A DNA stretch of 64,000 nt, from positions 248,001 through 312,000 of the forward strand of contig QNQO01009177.1 of the NCBI GenBank assembly GCA_003290165.1. Reading direction: 5' to 3'. Each line of letters begins with the position of its first letter. The stretch's first letter is position 1. Made by a program: the position numbers and the translations under genes. Under the pieces are notes generated by a model. The model was not told the DNA's origin. It saw only the letters and a program-made list of their open reading frames with translations, and made no database searches. This DNA comes from Berberis thunbergii. Lineage: Eukaryota; Streptophyta; Magnoliopsida; Ranunculales; Berberidaceae. Below are positions 18,670-29,329 of the stretch, piece by piece.

Positions 18670-20645
18670 AGAGGAATCACTATTGCGAACAACATATTCA
18701 GGAAGTGTATGGTCAGCGACCTCCTCAACATCCAGATCTCCCATCGAATCCGGAACAACCTCATCGACATCGTCGAACTCCTGCTCAGCAAGGATGCAGT
18801 AGGGGGACATGTTCAAACCTTGTGTTCCCAAGAATTCTAGAAAATCATGGTGACTCTCAACCACTCTCTTAAAGTTCGCAGCCTTCGCTGCCTTCAACTT
18901 CTCTTTAACAGTCGACAGCTCGGCTTAGGTAGACGTTAACTCTTTGTCGACATTGGCAAATTTAGCAGTGACTGCCAACTTGGTTTCAACAAACTCGGAA
19001 TTCAGCTCAATGATGCGAGCAATAGCAACCTTAAGCTTGGCAGAACACTCGTTGACGGAGCGAACAACCTCGTCACATTCAGCTTTTTGGTCAAACATTT
19101 GTTTCTCAGCAACATCCAAATGGGAATGCAACCTGCCCAATTCCACCTCAGATGCCTCGAGGTTGGTAGCAAATGCATCATGTGTAGCCATCTAGTTCCC
19201 TCAATAACTCCCGCGCAAAGTCCGCAACCTTTTTATGTTTCATGCACTGCACCTTTAACAAATTCATTAGATGAAAAACATGGGAAAAACAAAAATGTGT
19301 CATGAAAGCTTCCGCTCGACATGAACGGCCTGATCACGAGACACCTTACAGTCTACACCGATGACGGTTTCATAAGTAATATGTGTCAATCGTTCCATGA
19401 AATGTTGGAGGCCATTGTCAATATGACGACGTGGTTGATGCATGAGCATAAGAGTTTTGTTCACCAACCACCTGTGACAGCTGCCAATAAGGTTGCGAGC
19501 ACTGTCCTACACATCAGCCTTGGAAGGATAGAAGGTCTCGCCAAAGATAGGAAAAGCATGGCGAGAAGTAGGAGATGCACGAGATCCCAAAGCTCTGGCT
19601 ACAATAGAAGAAATAACAAGTTTGTGATCTCGAAAATGAGCAGCAACTTGATCCTCTACTGACGGATCATAATCAAAATCATCCAAAGTCTTAGTACCCT
19701 TCAGATTATTCGACAGCCAAGCGCCCAGCTGAAACATTTTATTATCAATGATGTGCGAATCATCAACTGAGAGGCCGGCAGAATCTGACAAGCCATAAAA
19801 AACAAGCTTTTTCTCATGGTCGTCCTGAGGGCGGGAAACTTGTTTCTTACTGACCTCGAGGACCCGGTTAACCTCTTCATACTCACGAGCAAAGGAATCA
19901 TCAACCAAACCACGACCCCCCTTCTAAAGAGAGGCAAAATGAAAAGGGGTCCTGGCAGATTCAAGGACAGAAAAGCAAGCTTCTTCCTCTTTGAGACACG
20001 GCCAAAACTAACAACCGATATCTTGGAAGGGCTAGGAGGCCTAAGAACTTTCATTTACTTAACAATTGGACCAGTCTTCCTAGGACCTCGAGCAGAAGCA
20101 GGGACTCATATATCGCGGGCGCGCACAATAGTAACCTTAGAAGCAATGCCTGCCCTACCCGATGAAAGTAGACTACCACGGACAAAAGCGTCTAAAGTAA
20201 GGAAATCTTCTACCGGTACTTGGGGAAGATCACAGAACAACCGATGGAAATCCTATTATTCCAAAGATAGTGACAACTCAACCTTATTAGGCTCCCGAAA
20301 CGATCACATAATCTAATTCCCGCGAAACCTAAAATGGCCAGAAAAAAGAAAAGTGTAAAACCAAGACCTCGACCAACCCATATACTCCTTTCACAGGTCC
20401 TCGAAGTGGGGAGGAGAACGCATGCGACAAGTGTAACCAGGGTCCACGCTTAACTCTACCAGGGAATGCCAAACCCTAACATTCATAGGGAACGCAAGCG
20501 ACAAGTGTAACTAGGGTCCACGCTAAATCATTGGGTAACGAGTAGTCGTGACGGATGATGTCCAGAGTCATGCGTGTTGCCCGGGAGTGAAGAAAGCTTC
20601 CTAAATAACAAGAGCGTCGCAACCCAAAACTCTAGAATTAGACAT
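18670..20645 (-). pseudogene. antisense extra ORF of copy B, domain core deleted
   Basis: On the minus strand from ATG 20645 to about 18670 this is the counterpart of the copy A ORF. The C-terminal coiled coil (ECSAKLKVAIARIIELNSEF; KAANFKRVVESHHDFLEFL) and tail (DLDVEEVADHTLPEYVV) are well kept. The N-terminal conserved block (FHYGFRLSAP...AQLVPN) is gone. At about 20530 the sequence jumps from LPNDL directly to WTLVTLVACV, and the segment with gtggaccctggttacacttg is present twice (about 20420-20450 and 20505-20530). The frame is otherwise broken only by a few stops and shifts. Confidence 0.75.
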
Positions 20646-20953
20646 GACTACAGGACGAAGGCGAAAGAGCAAAAAGTTAACAACTAGAAAGCAAGAAGAT
20701 GCAAAAGGAAGAAAAGCATACACAAAACTTCTCCTTTTATAGGAACGGGAAATGAAAGGATCGACCTTGGAGAACGTGCAAGCTGTAACAATCACACGAA
20801 ATCCCAAAAATCGCACCAAAACAAATAGGCGGATGGAACAACGGAGAGAAAACAATAGTGACAGATAACAAGGGCATTAACCAAGCTGTAATGTTGTAAT
20901 CAAAAAGCAAATCTGCCACACAATTAATGGACACTTGAACATACTCACTAACT
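20646..20953 (+). other. copy B sequence between the antisense ORF and the polypurine tract
   Basis: Non-coding 5' region of the antisense ORF. It is collinear with the reverse complement of about 1565-1866 in copy A ('tgtcactattgttttctc' and 'tggttaatgccctt' blocks are shared). It could hold the promoter of the antisense ORF; no defined element is visible. Confidence 0.5.
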
Positions 20954-20966
20954 AAAGGGGAGTAGC

Positions 20967-21522
20967 AAATGATACATAAAAAAAAGATCGATCATCACAA
21001 CCGTACATGTGGCATAAAGTTTCATCATGAAAATACAACGCCTGATCCATTGGGCCAGCCCATAAAGCCCAGAAGATTAAGGCCAATTATAGAGACCCAT
21101 ACTAGGCCCGCCACTAAGGAGGTGTAAGCAGGATTCAAATCCAGGCCCAGACGAATCAAAGTTTGATGTGTGTTCTCTCATAAAGAAGAAGAATGTTGAA
21201 CCAAGAAAGAGCCATGAAAAAACCTACGCCTCCACGAACGTATCTCCATTAAGGAGGAGACTGTTACAGAAACATCTCCTTCCATTGCGCCTCACATGTT
21301 TTAGTCACACGGAGAGTTAACTACAATCATTAGAAAAAGTAAAGGGAACATTCGATAAAGGTATGCAACATTAATAGAGTTTGTCTAGATTTACTTCATT
21401 TTTCCAATAGAGTTACTGATTTAAGCATCGAAGTGCCTTCGGCTACCAAAGCAATGGTCATTGGCAGTCTAACAGTGGTTTTGCAGGTCATACTCATAGG
21501 AGGACGATTTTTGGTCGCATCA
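20967..21522 (+). repeat. LTR of copy B, preceded by PPT and followed by a PBS-like sequence
   Basis: The start AAATGATACAT aligns with TGATGACACAT of LTR A (the first two bases are mutated), and the end is GTCGCATCA. Length is about 556 bp. The polypurine tract AAAGGGGAGTAGC precedes it, as expected for a 3' LTR. The next bases, gtttggcaccgtctttggga (21523-21542), look like the primer-binding region that follows a 5' LTR in Tat elements. This LTR may therefore be shared by two elements in tandem. Confidence 0.7.
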
Positions 21523-21752
21523 GTTTGGCACCGTCTTTGGGAACCTTTGTAAAAAAAAGGCTTATGCTTGGTCACAACTGAGCAACAAGACAGGAGAATA
21601 TTACGATCATCCAAAGTCGTTTTCCAATATCAATGGTAACAAAAGTATCAATATTCTATTTTGGTTAAAATGACTAAAATTGTGTACTGTAAGTTAAATA
21701 GACAATCCAGGTACATCAGGATATAATGATGCAGAACTAAATATATCATCAA
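21523..21752 (+). other. PBS-like site and fragment of a 5' internal region
   Basis: TTTGGCACCGTCTTTGGGAA at 21524-21543 matches the TGGCGCCGTCTGTGGGAA-like sequence commonly found just inside the 5' LTR of plant Tat-lineage elements. The following approximately 100 bases (gctt atgcttggtcacaactgag...) would be untranslated leader or the beginning of gag. After about 21640 the sequence is unrelated AT-rich DNA, so only a stub of the second element remains. Confidence 0.5.
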
Positions 21753-21822
21753 ACGAGCAGTAGTAGAGTTGGTAAAGGCACTGCTTAAAAAATCTCAGGT
21801 CGTGGGTTTGAACCTGGCTAGA
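21753..21822 (+). repeat. tRNA-like SINE head (possible)
   Basis: 'agtagtagagttggtaaaggc' is compatible with a degenerate pol III A box. 'gggtttgaacctgg', about 35 bases later, matches a B box (GGTTTGAACC). The spacing fits a tRNA-derived SINE. No cloverleaf with an anticodon and no clear 3' tail or target duplication could be drawn. Confidence 0.4.
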
Positions 21823-21889
21823 AAAATTATTATTAGTTTAAAGTTTTGTTGGTTGTTATAGTCTTTGGTAGGTTCCCAAGCCTGCATGT

Positions 21890-22500
21890 CCACGAGCATG
21901 AATGGAGAACGAATCCGGAGAATGAACGCGAAATACGTGCTCAAATAGAACCTAACCCTTGGAGGATGAACTCGAATAAAAAAAAAAGGAATCTGAATAA
22001 CGAGTCCTGAGAGCGGGCCCAAGTAGAACCTAGCTCGTGGAAGACGAACCCGAGTGAAAATCTCCGAGTAGAACCTAACCCGTGGAGGATGAACCTGAGT
22101 GAAAAAGTGAACCTGGAGCACGGGCTCGGATAGAAGCTAGTCCATGGAAGGAATCCGGAGAACGAGTCCGGAATACGGGCCCGAGTAGAACCTAACCCGT
22201 GGAGGACGAACCCGAGTGAAAAGCTAGTCCGTGGAAGGAATTTGGTGAACGAGTTCGGAAGACGGGCCCGAGTAAAACCTAGCCCGTGGAGGACGAACTC
22301 GAATAAAAAAAAGGAATTTGGAGAACGAGTCCAGATGACGAACTCGAATAAAAAAGAGAATCTAAAAATGAGTCTGGAGGACGAACTTGAATAAAAAAAG
22401 AATTCGGAGGACGAGCCCAAATAAAAGCAAGCCCGGAGATGGGCCCGAAAAAAAAGTAAAATATAAAAATAAAAATGAATGAACCCGGCTAGAAGTTGAT
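21890..22500. repeat. degenerate minisatellite-like repeat
   Basis: Variants of 'gaacctaacccgtggaggacgaacccgagt' and 'ggaatccggagaacgagtccgg' recur throughout, in units of roughly 60-70 bases. The minus strand therefore stays open for 188 codons (22507-21941) with a repetitive Phe/Ser/Gly/Arg-rich translation. I regard the frame as a by-product of the repeat, not a gene. Confidence 0.6.
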
Positions 22501-22562
22501 CCGACATAAGACATATCCGACATGGATGATGCGGGTTTAACTAACCTAAATTAATAGTCTAA

Positions 22563-24300
22563 TTTAACCCACTTGTAATAACCGCAAGTGCACGGTGTCT
22601 AACTGGTAGACAACGACAAGTACAGGTCGATCCCACAAGGACTGTGGTTGCAATTAAATTTTCAGAGTTGACTTAAACTAATTTAAATGGGGTTACAACA
22701 ATTAAAAATATCTAAACTAAAAATCAATTTAAAAAACAAAATAAGAATTTTTTAAGAATATGATAAGGGAAACCAAGGCATTGACTCCACCACAGGTTCT
22801 TTGAGATTTGTGTAATCCAAATCATTGTTTTCAAGAATTAACATGACTAACCTAAAGATTAATCTAAGTTCGCAATTGATTTCAGCAAAGGCATAAAACC
22901 CTAACATTGTGTGTCTTCTTACGGCACACACAATCACAGATTTATTTTAACTAATCCTAAACCCCTAGCATTGTGTGTCTTCTTACGGCACACACAATCA
23001 CAGATTCAGATTAATTGATTAAATCAGGCTTTTGAATTTCAACAAAGGGTACTTCTAACTACCGACTAGTCTAGATAATTAATCAGGATATAATCCTTGA
23101 AAGCAAATTATTGAAAATCATAAATCAAATGTGTTTAACGTTCAAGCATAAAGAAAACAATAAATTTAAATACTACAAAATCTAGGAAACCCTGTGGTTT
23201 CATCGTAGCCTTGGCGAAAGATTTAGCTCTCCATGGTAGCGGTGGTCACAACATCAATGGAGGTGGAAGTCATCTCTGCATGGACGCGAATCCCGAGAAA
23301 AAGGGTTGAAATTGCACTGTGGTGGCTCTTACAGGTTCTCGGGTGTCAATAGCCAAAATTGTTTTTCAGTTTCGAAAACAGTTTTCTCCCTCGTGAAATC
23401 CGCGCTGCGCTCTGTGTCTTCGTTCCGAGCGCGACAGCGCCTGCTGCTCCTTCTTCCTCCGTGCTCCTCGTGAGCTTCCTCCTGCTCCAACCTGGTTCTG
23501 AACCTGCAAAAGAGAGAGAGGGTGAGGAACAATGAGAGATAGATAAAAAGAACGCGAAGGAGGAAGTGAAACAAGGGGCGCCTCCCTGTCGCGAGCTCTG
23601 TTTCGCGGCGACGGTGGTTGCGTGGTCTGGTCGTGAGAGAGAGAAATAGTGAGAAAGAGAGAGGTAAACAGGAAGGAGGCCGAGAGAGGGGACAAACAGG
23701 GGTGGCGGCGGTTCGTGAAGGAGGAGAAACAGGGGTTGTCTTGTCGCGGCGGTGGCTGTGGTGGTGCTAGTTTGCGATAGGGATAGGGGCGGTGGTTGTT
23801 CAAAACAGTGAGGTGACGGCTGATGGTGGAGGATGAAGAGGAGGTGGTGATGGCGGGATTATCGCGTTGTCGGCTCTCCTATCGAGCGAGGATTACCGGC
23901 AGGGTGGATTGGCGTGGTGGGTGGAAGAGAGATGAGTGGAGAAGGGATGTGGAAAAAGAGAGATGAGACTTTCTCTAAGATGGGGGGAGCTAAATAGGGT
24001 TCTCCTATTATCTTGGGCTTGGGTTTTTAGGTTAGCATTTTGGGTTTGGGCTTAGGTTAAATTAGGTGGACCTAGGTTTATTAGGGTTAGGTTTAGATAT
24101 GTGTCCCTCTACTTTGTACCACCGCTAGAATCGATCAATTGTCATTCCTTAAATTGTCGCCTTAATACGATTTCATCGTTCACGCTCAAATTCCTACAAA
24201 GACATGAAAACAAAATAATTATTATAAAATATAATAATCGAAACACTAACATATATAAATTAAGGGATATATTATGTAATAATTATGTGGATATCAATGG
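22563..24300. repeat. LTR-like dispersed repeat of the 'cgcaagtgcacgg' type
   Basis: It begins around 'taataaccgcaagtgcacggtgtc' and 'gtcgatcccacaaggactgtgg', a sequence start very common in plant genomes as part of gypsy LTRs. It continues with 'cattgactccacca', a duplicated 'cattgtgtgtcttcttacggcacacacaatcacagatt' (22902 and 22969), GC-rich simple sequence (23500-23950) and a tail with 'cattccttaaattgtcgcc' (24144). Frames at 23329-23803 lie in the low-complexity part. No terminal duplication was found; it could be a solo LTR. Confidence 0.45.
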
Positions 24301-25656
24301 ACAATAAACATATTCGACAAGCCTGAGTAGAATCAGGTCCAACAGAAGACGAATTCGACAAGGATCAGGTTCGCATGCCCCACTTAAGACTAATCAAACT
24401 GACTTCATCTTGCTCGGACTCATGCAGTTTGATTGCGCTGACTTCATATGGTTTGGAATTCACCTGGTAATGAACTCGCGTAGTCGACTATGATACGACA
24501 TCTAGTTAGAATTCACGAAGTTTGAGTACAACAACTCATCACAAAAAAAAATCTTCGCCTAGTCAGAATTCATGCAGCCTGAATCCGATGATTTCATCTG
24601 GTTCGAACTCACGCAATCTGACCCCATTGACTTGTCACATTGACTTCAAATAACGAATAAAGAAAACCCTCATTAACAAGGCATAGGGGGTGTGCCTCAA
24701 GGGGTATACTACGTCCTTATGGATGGAAACAAGGCATGATATGGACATTGTTAAAAACATCACACGCGCGGGCACCGAGACTATCCGATCGACCGACTCA
24801 AGCTTGGTGGGTTCACTTATTATCTTTTTGGTCAATTTTAATTAGGGCTTAACTGTAAATTAGTTCTGTAGTTATTTTGAACCATTGTGTCCCCAACTTC
24901 CATGCTAACTGAAAAACATTTTTTAGTTGTTCATTGAATCAGTGTGTCCCCAGCTTCCATGGAGGTGTGATGTTTCGTGTGCCATAAATTGACTTCAAAC
25001 ATGGCATCTAAAATCAATGAATTAGCAATTCGTTTACAATAGCAGAGTTTACAAAAGTCTCTTTTTCTTCTCAAAATGATTGTTATATTTTTCTTCGCTA
25101 GGTTTCTATATACTGTGCAGTACTCAGAAACAATGAACTATTGTATTTTTGGAGATTGTCGATCATCAACTATTGCACCAAAGATAGGATTGAATATTGT
25201 TTTAAGGAGATTGAACTTGCAAGCCTTAATTCAATCATCCCTTCTTCTTCTTATCTATTGTGTTCTTTGTGTTATCTATTTTCAAACTGTCCAACACAAG
25301 GATGCCTATGAAAATTCATACAAAATCTAACTTAATTATTATGGAATCTTAAAAATCCAAAATAAAAACCTTTACCATTTAAGAACTTTGACCACATATA
25401 AGAAAGTAATTGAAAATGTCTCTATTTACTACTTTGTATATAACTCCTATGGAAAAAAAGAGTTAAGGAGCCGTGCATAACTCTTATAGTGTCCATAGGA
25501 AAAAAAACCAGGATGTGAGTGTTATCCGAGGTAGGCTATGTAGGGTTCATCTCAATCGTCCACATTTTCTTTCATGGTCCAACTATACATTCATTCAAGA
25601 CAAAGCAATTTATCACATGAAAAAGGGTTTAGGTGAGTCCCACACGAACCACCTTA
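24301..25656. other. repeat-derived and AT-rich DNA without a supported gene
   Basis: 24310-24840 resembles the degenerate repeat at 21890-22500 ('gaatcaggtccaacagaagacgaattcgac'), with recurring 'gaactcac-gcagtctgac' phrases. 24880-24990 has a short duplication containing 'gtgtccccaacttccatg'. The frame at 25076-25330 is not recognised. Confidence 0.4.
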
Positions 25657-25759
25657 AATTAAATAGGGAAACTCTAAATGGCGAGGGAACCAGCGAGGGA
25701 GGGGGTGGGGTGATTTCCTCGCCCCTTCCCTCGCTGTCACTACACCAAAAACCCCCATT

Positions 25760-26150
25760 AGCAACGGTTTTATGCCGTGGGCGCAAGCCATTGCCACGGC
25801 TAAGAGTCGTGGACTACAGGGGTGTCGCAAAATTCTTTGTAACGGCTATAAACCGTTGCTAAACATTGTAGCAACGGTTTTATACTTGAATGGTGGGCGT
25901 GATTTTCAGAAATTAGCAACGGTTCTAAGCCATTGCAATAATAATAGCAACGGTTTTAAGCCGTGGCAAAAATAGCAACGGTTCCAAGCCGTTACAAAGT
26001 GTAGTTATTAGCAACGGTTATAAACCGTGTCTAACAAGATAGCAACGGTTTTTAGCCGTGGCTAAACCTAGCCACGGTTATAAGCCGTGGCAAGGTAGCC
26101 ACGGTTTTTAGTCGTTGCAATAGTTAGCCACGGTTTAAAACCGTGGCAAA
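25760..26150. repeat. left subterminal palindrome array of CACTA-2
   Basis: Repeats of tagcaacggttttaagccgtggca and relatives. The inner border is poly-T followed by tttgctatcaaatgactttga (26197-26217), shared with the two other CACTA elements. Confidence 0.88.
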
Positions 26151-26996
26151 TTTTTTTTTTTTTTATTATTATTTTTTTAATTTTTTTAATTTTTTGCTAT
26201 CAAATGACTTTGAATCATTGAGTCAAAATCTATCAAATAATAGAGGCAAAGTAATGTAATTAATGGAGGCAAAGTAATGTAATTAATAAGAAAATGTATT
26301 ACATTGAGTCAAATAATATCTCAAATACAATGACACACAAACTTAAATATCTCAAATACAAAGAAAGTGGAACAATGCTGTTGCTGCTGCTACGAGAGAC
26401 GCAATGCTGAGTTCTGTTATTGCTTTAGCAGCTTCAAATATCACCATTTCTGCTTTGTGTCGCAGACAACTCTCCAGGTAATCATAAAATGGTGTGTATT
26501 CATTCTTTCATTCATTAAAAAATGTCAACTTCACGAGCCTAAAAAAATTGGAAACAAGAAGGTGCAGTCCTGTGAGATGTCTTACAATGAATTATAATCA
26601 AACAATGATCACAATCAAGAAACAAATCAACCCAGAAAATGAAGTGAAGCAAGCTAATCAAAGATCAGTTTGATCAGTCATATTCAATATTCAAACAAAT
26701 TTCGTCAATCTTGTTTCATGTCTCTTATCCTTCAAGGTTTGGTCTTCTTGACATTTGGGTTACGTGCTAGTAAATTAATTAACAAAATTCCAAATATTTA
26801 AATCGAACAATTTACTATCATGAAGGTCTTCCAATAACTTTCTGAGTTTTGAAACATGAAACCTTTCGTCAACTGATACTTTCAAAATCACATTAAACAA
26901 CTAAAAACCTAAGGGAAGTTGGCACTTCCAATCATGAAGAGGGACAATTTTAGATAAACGTGAGCTGACAATGTGTTAGTTGTTGAGATGACTCAC
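26151..26996. other. AT-rich CACTA-2 interior
   Basis: Poly-T and AT-rich DNA with a duplicated 'ggcaaagtaatgtaattaat' (26246 and 26268). The plus-strand frame at 26367-26597 is Cys-rich by chance. Nothing supported. Confidence 0.4.
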
Positions 26997-27194
26997 TGGG
27001 ATAGAATCTAAATGAGACAGCCGCCTCCCAAGTCCACCACCCTCTTTAACACATTCTTCTGCCAGGATACTAGCAATGGTCCTATCTTCGTCTGTATCTT
27101 GAAGGCTGCTATTTAAACTTGAGCTAGAACTTCCATATGAATTACTATGGATTTCATTCATGTAAGTGTAATGAAAGCTCCTACCATATATTAC
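26997..27194 (-). pseudogene. captured exon of an OTU-domain peptidase (OTU9-like)
   Basis: Between a ttacag acceptor and a cca/gtgagt donor the minus strand encodes a Ser-rich stretch, then QDTDEDRTIASILAEE and GLGRRLSHLDSIP. The last block is the conserved segment just before the catalytic OTU fold in plant OTU9/OTU10-type deubiquitinases. The catalytic Asp-Cys-His exons are missing. It is the exon furthest from the leader in CACTA-2. Assignment rests mainly on RLSHLDSIP. Confidence 0.55.
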
Positions 27195-27859
27195 CTGTAA
27201 AGAAAGAATGGGAGACATAAGAGTCAACTCCTAGCATATATGAAGCTAAAAGACAAGTGCTGGCCTTAGATAGTAGAGCCCAAAGCAAAATTGTAAAATC
27301 AGCCTAGATACATACAACAACAACCAACCAAAAAAAAAAAAACAGACCACATGTAACACTTCAATGGGACTCTAAAACGGTAAAACCTAAAAGTAGAGAT
27401 TGTATACACTGAGATAGTGAATAAATTACAATCCTAAATGATTTAATGTAGCCATATCAGTTCAAAAATTATAATTCACTAAACGTTAGAAACTACTATT
27501 GATCATATGGTAAAAAGACTCCTCTAAAATCATTGAAACTGGTTAGAATGACTTACCCACAACAGCCCACTGTGGCAACTCACCAAAAGATGGGTGCAAC
27601 AAAACTTTCCCAAGATCTGCACATACATATGTACACATCAAACTCACACATACATACAAACAATGTAGTGATGCATGTATTATTGTATGGAAAAGAGAAA
27701 TAACATATATATACCATGAATGAGGGCAGTGAGATGTCCTCACAACAGACATATATATACCATGGTTAGCATGAAACATTGCAAATGGTGATTCCTGGAA
27801 GCAACAGAAATTTCACAAAATCACATTCCTTGGTTGATACTCCTGTTTGATCAGCTACT

Positions 27860-28180
27860 AAATCAGGCAAGTTCTCTGTGGCAAAAGGTTATAGATTTTT
27901 TCTATAAGCTAAACTCACTAAAAGACCCATCTACATCAAATCCACCTCTTAATCTCTCTTTACTTCCTAGAATCTGGAAAGCTAAAAATTCCAGAAAGAG
28001 TCAAAATACTTCTATGGAGGACCTTCTACCCACTGCCTCCAAATTAAATAACCATCATATCTCGGTGGATAATGTTTGCAGCCTCTGCAAGCATCCATAA
28101 GAGAATCCAGTGCATCTATTTTTTAATGCCCTGCTCCTCTTCAGTTATGGATGTCTTCAAGATCACAAAGAACCAGTTCT
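27860..28180 (+). pseudogene. LINE (L1-type) zinc-binding RT tail fragment
   Basis: The plus strand encodes SLLPRIWKAKNSRKSQNTSM, DLLPTASKLNNHHISVDNVC and SLCKHP, then a stop, then ENPVHLFF. This is the zf-RVT region of plant L1 LINEs (Trp...LPT...Leu...ISxD..C..C....E...HLF). It is truncated on both sides and carries a stop. Its direction is opposite to that of the captured host exons. Confidence 0.65.
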
Positions 28181-29329
28181 AAGAACCCGGTTTATCTGTC
28201 TTAATGAACAGGTGTGGATTAGAGTCTGTTGCATGAAGTGCTTTAGAAACAATGCTTAATTGGAGCAGAGATAATCAATGGCGCCAAGTTTGGGTCTAGA
28301 GAGTGTTAGGTTCGGGAGTGAAGCAATCGAAGCCTCCTAAAACCACTTAACAACACACGAGATTGCTGACCAATCACTACGCCAAAATGGTTGTTTTGTA
28401 ACACCAACCAAAATAATTCAATAATCAACATGAAAATGTAATTCAGGATTATGTAAGAACAGACTAATTTTGTGAAGATGATCTTCATTGTGGAGAAACC
28501 ATCATATTAAAAAAAATCAGCCGAAAACTCTACTACTTGTGGGCAACATACAACATAAAAGAGATAAGTCTTTGGTTTGACATGCATTGTTGCAGTTGGT
28601 GCTTTGATCAATCTGAAAGGAAATGTAGAAAACATGCAAACTGAAGTCTTTAAGGGAAAATTACTTGGATATGCTCGTCAGGACTTGAACCTAAAAGAAC
28701 AAACTGCCCTCCTAGCTCCATTGTTCGAAATATTGCATGCCTAATGAGATGGACACCCTTCTGTGGAACCAACCTTGTTATGCACCCAACCTAGTTCAGC
28801 ATACATCAAAGAATTCAAGTAAGAAGTATGAACATAGTGAAAATTTAAGAATGATCAACTGCTTAGAAACCATCTGTAGAGACTGAATGTTTATCGTCAT
28901 GTAAACAATCCAGCCTCAAAGACAAGATCATAATATCATGATTTGTTCTAGTCCATAGTAGAAACCATCGAATTTAGGACAAGATTACAATATCATGATT
29001 CATTCTAGTACATATTTCATAAGACACGCTTCAGTATATAGTCCTCTCTCTTATCTTCACTTTTAACCCATATTCATAAACAGAATGTTAAGAACTGACC
29101 TACTTTGTTCTTGTTTCTGCAGAATTTGGGGTTCCAAGCAATGCAAGATCAGCACCAATGTCAGATGTGGATAAATCTCTGTATATTGTGGAACCAAATC
29201 TTGATATGAGCTGCCTGTTTCAGTTCCAGAATCTGACAAAGACTGAGATTATGTAATACCAAATAAGTTCAGAAGCAGTAATTCATAACCAAAAGATGTA
29301 GACAGAGAAACTATGGAATGTATTAGAAT
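28181..29329. other. CACTA-2 interior with no firm gene
   Basis: AT-rich DNA. A near-duplicate of about 45 bases (around 'gacaagatcataatatcatgatt' at 28920 and 28980) is visible. A possible minus-strand exon at about 29122-29250 has no recognisable motif. Confidence 0.35.

Larger units (their letters stand above)
17530..21522 (+). mobile_element. Ty3/gypsy (Tat-type) copy B, 5'-truncated, opposite to copy A
   Basis: On the plus strand: integrase core and tail (17530-18220), spacer, antisense extra ORF (20645-18670 minus), polypurine tract (about 20954-20966) and LTR (20967-21522). The arrangement mirrors copy A, and the two meet head-to-head at about 17500-17540. Copy B starts inside integrase, so it has lost LTR, gag, protease, RT and RNase H. 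It carries several stops. Confidence 0.82.

Noticed and set aside
21753..21822. Possible tRNA gene
   Set aside because: A-box and B-box like phrases are present, but no acceptor stem or anticodon arm can be paired. Kept only as a possible SINE head.
21941..22507. 188-codon minus-strand frame as a Phe/Ser-rich membrane protein
   Set aside because: Produced by a degenerate tandem repeat without stops; no start context, no domain.
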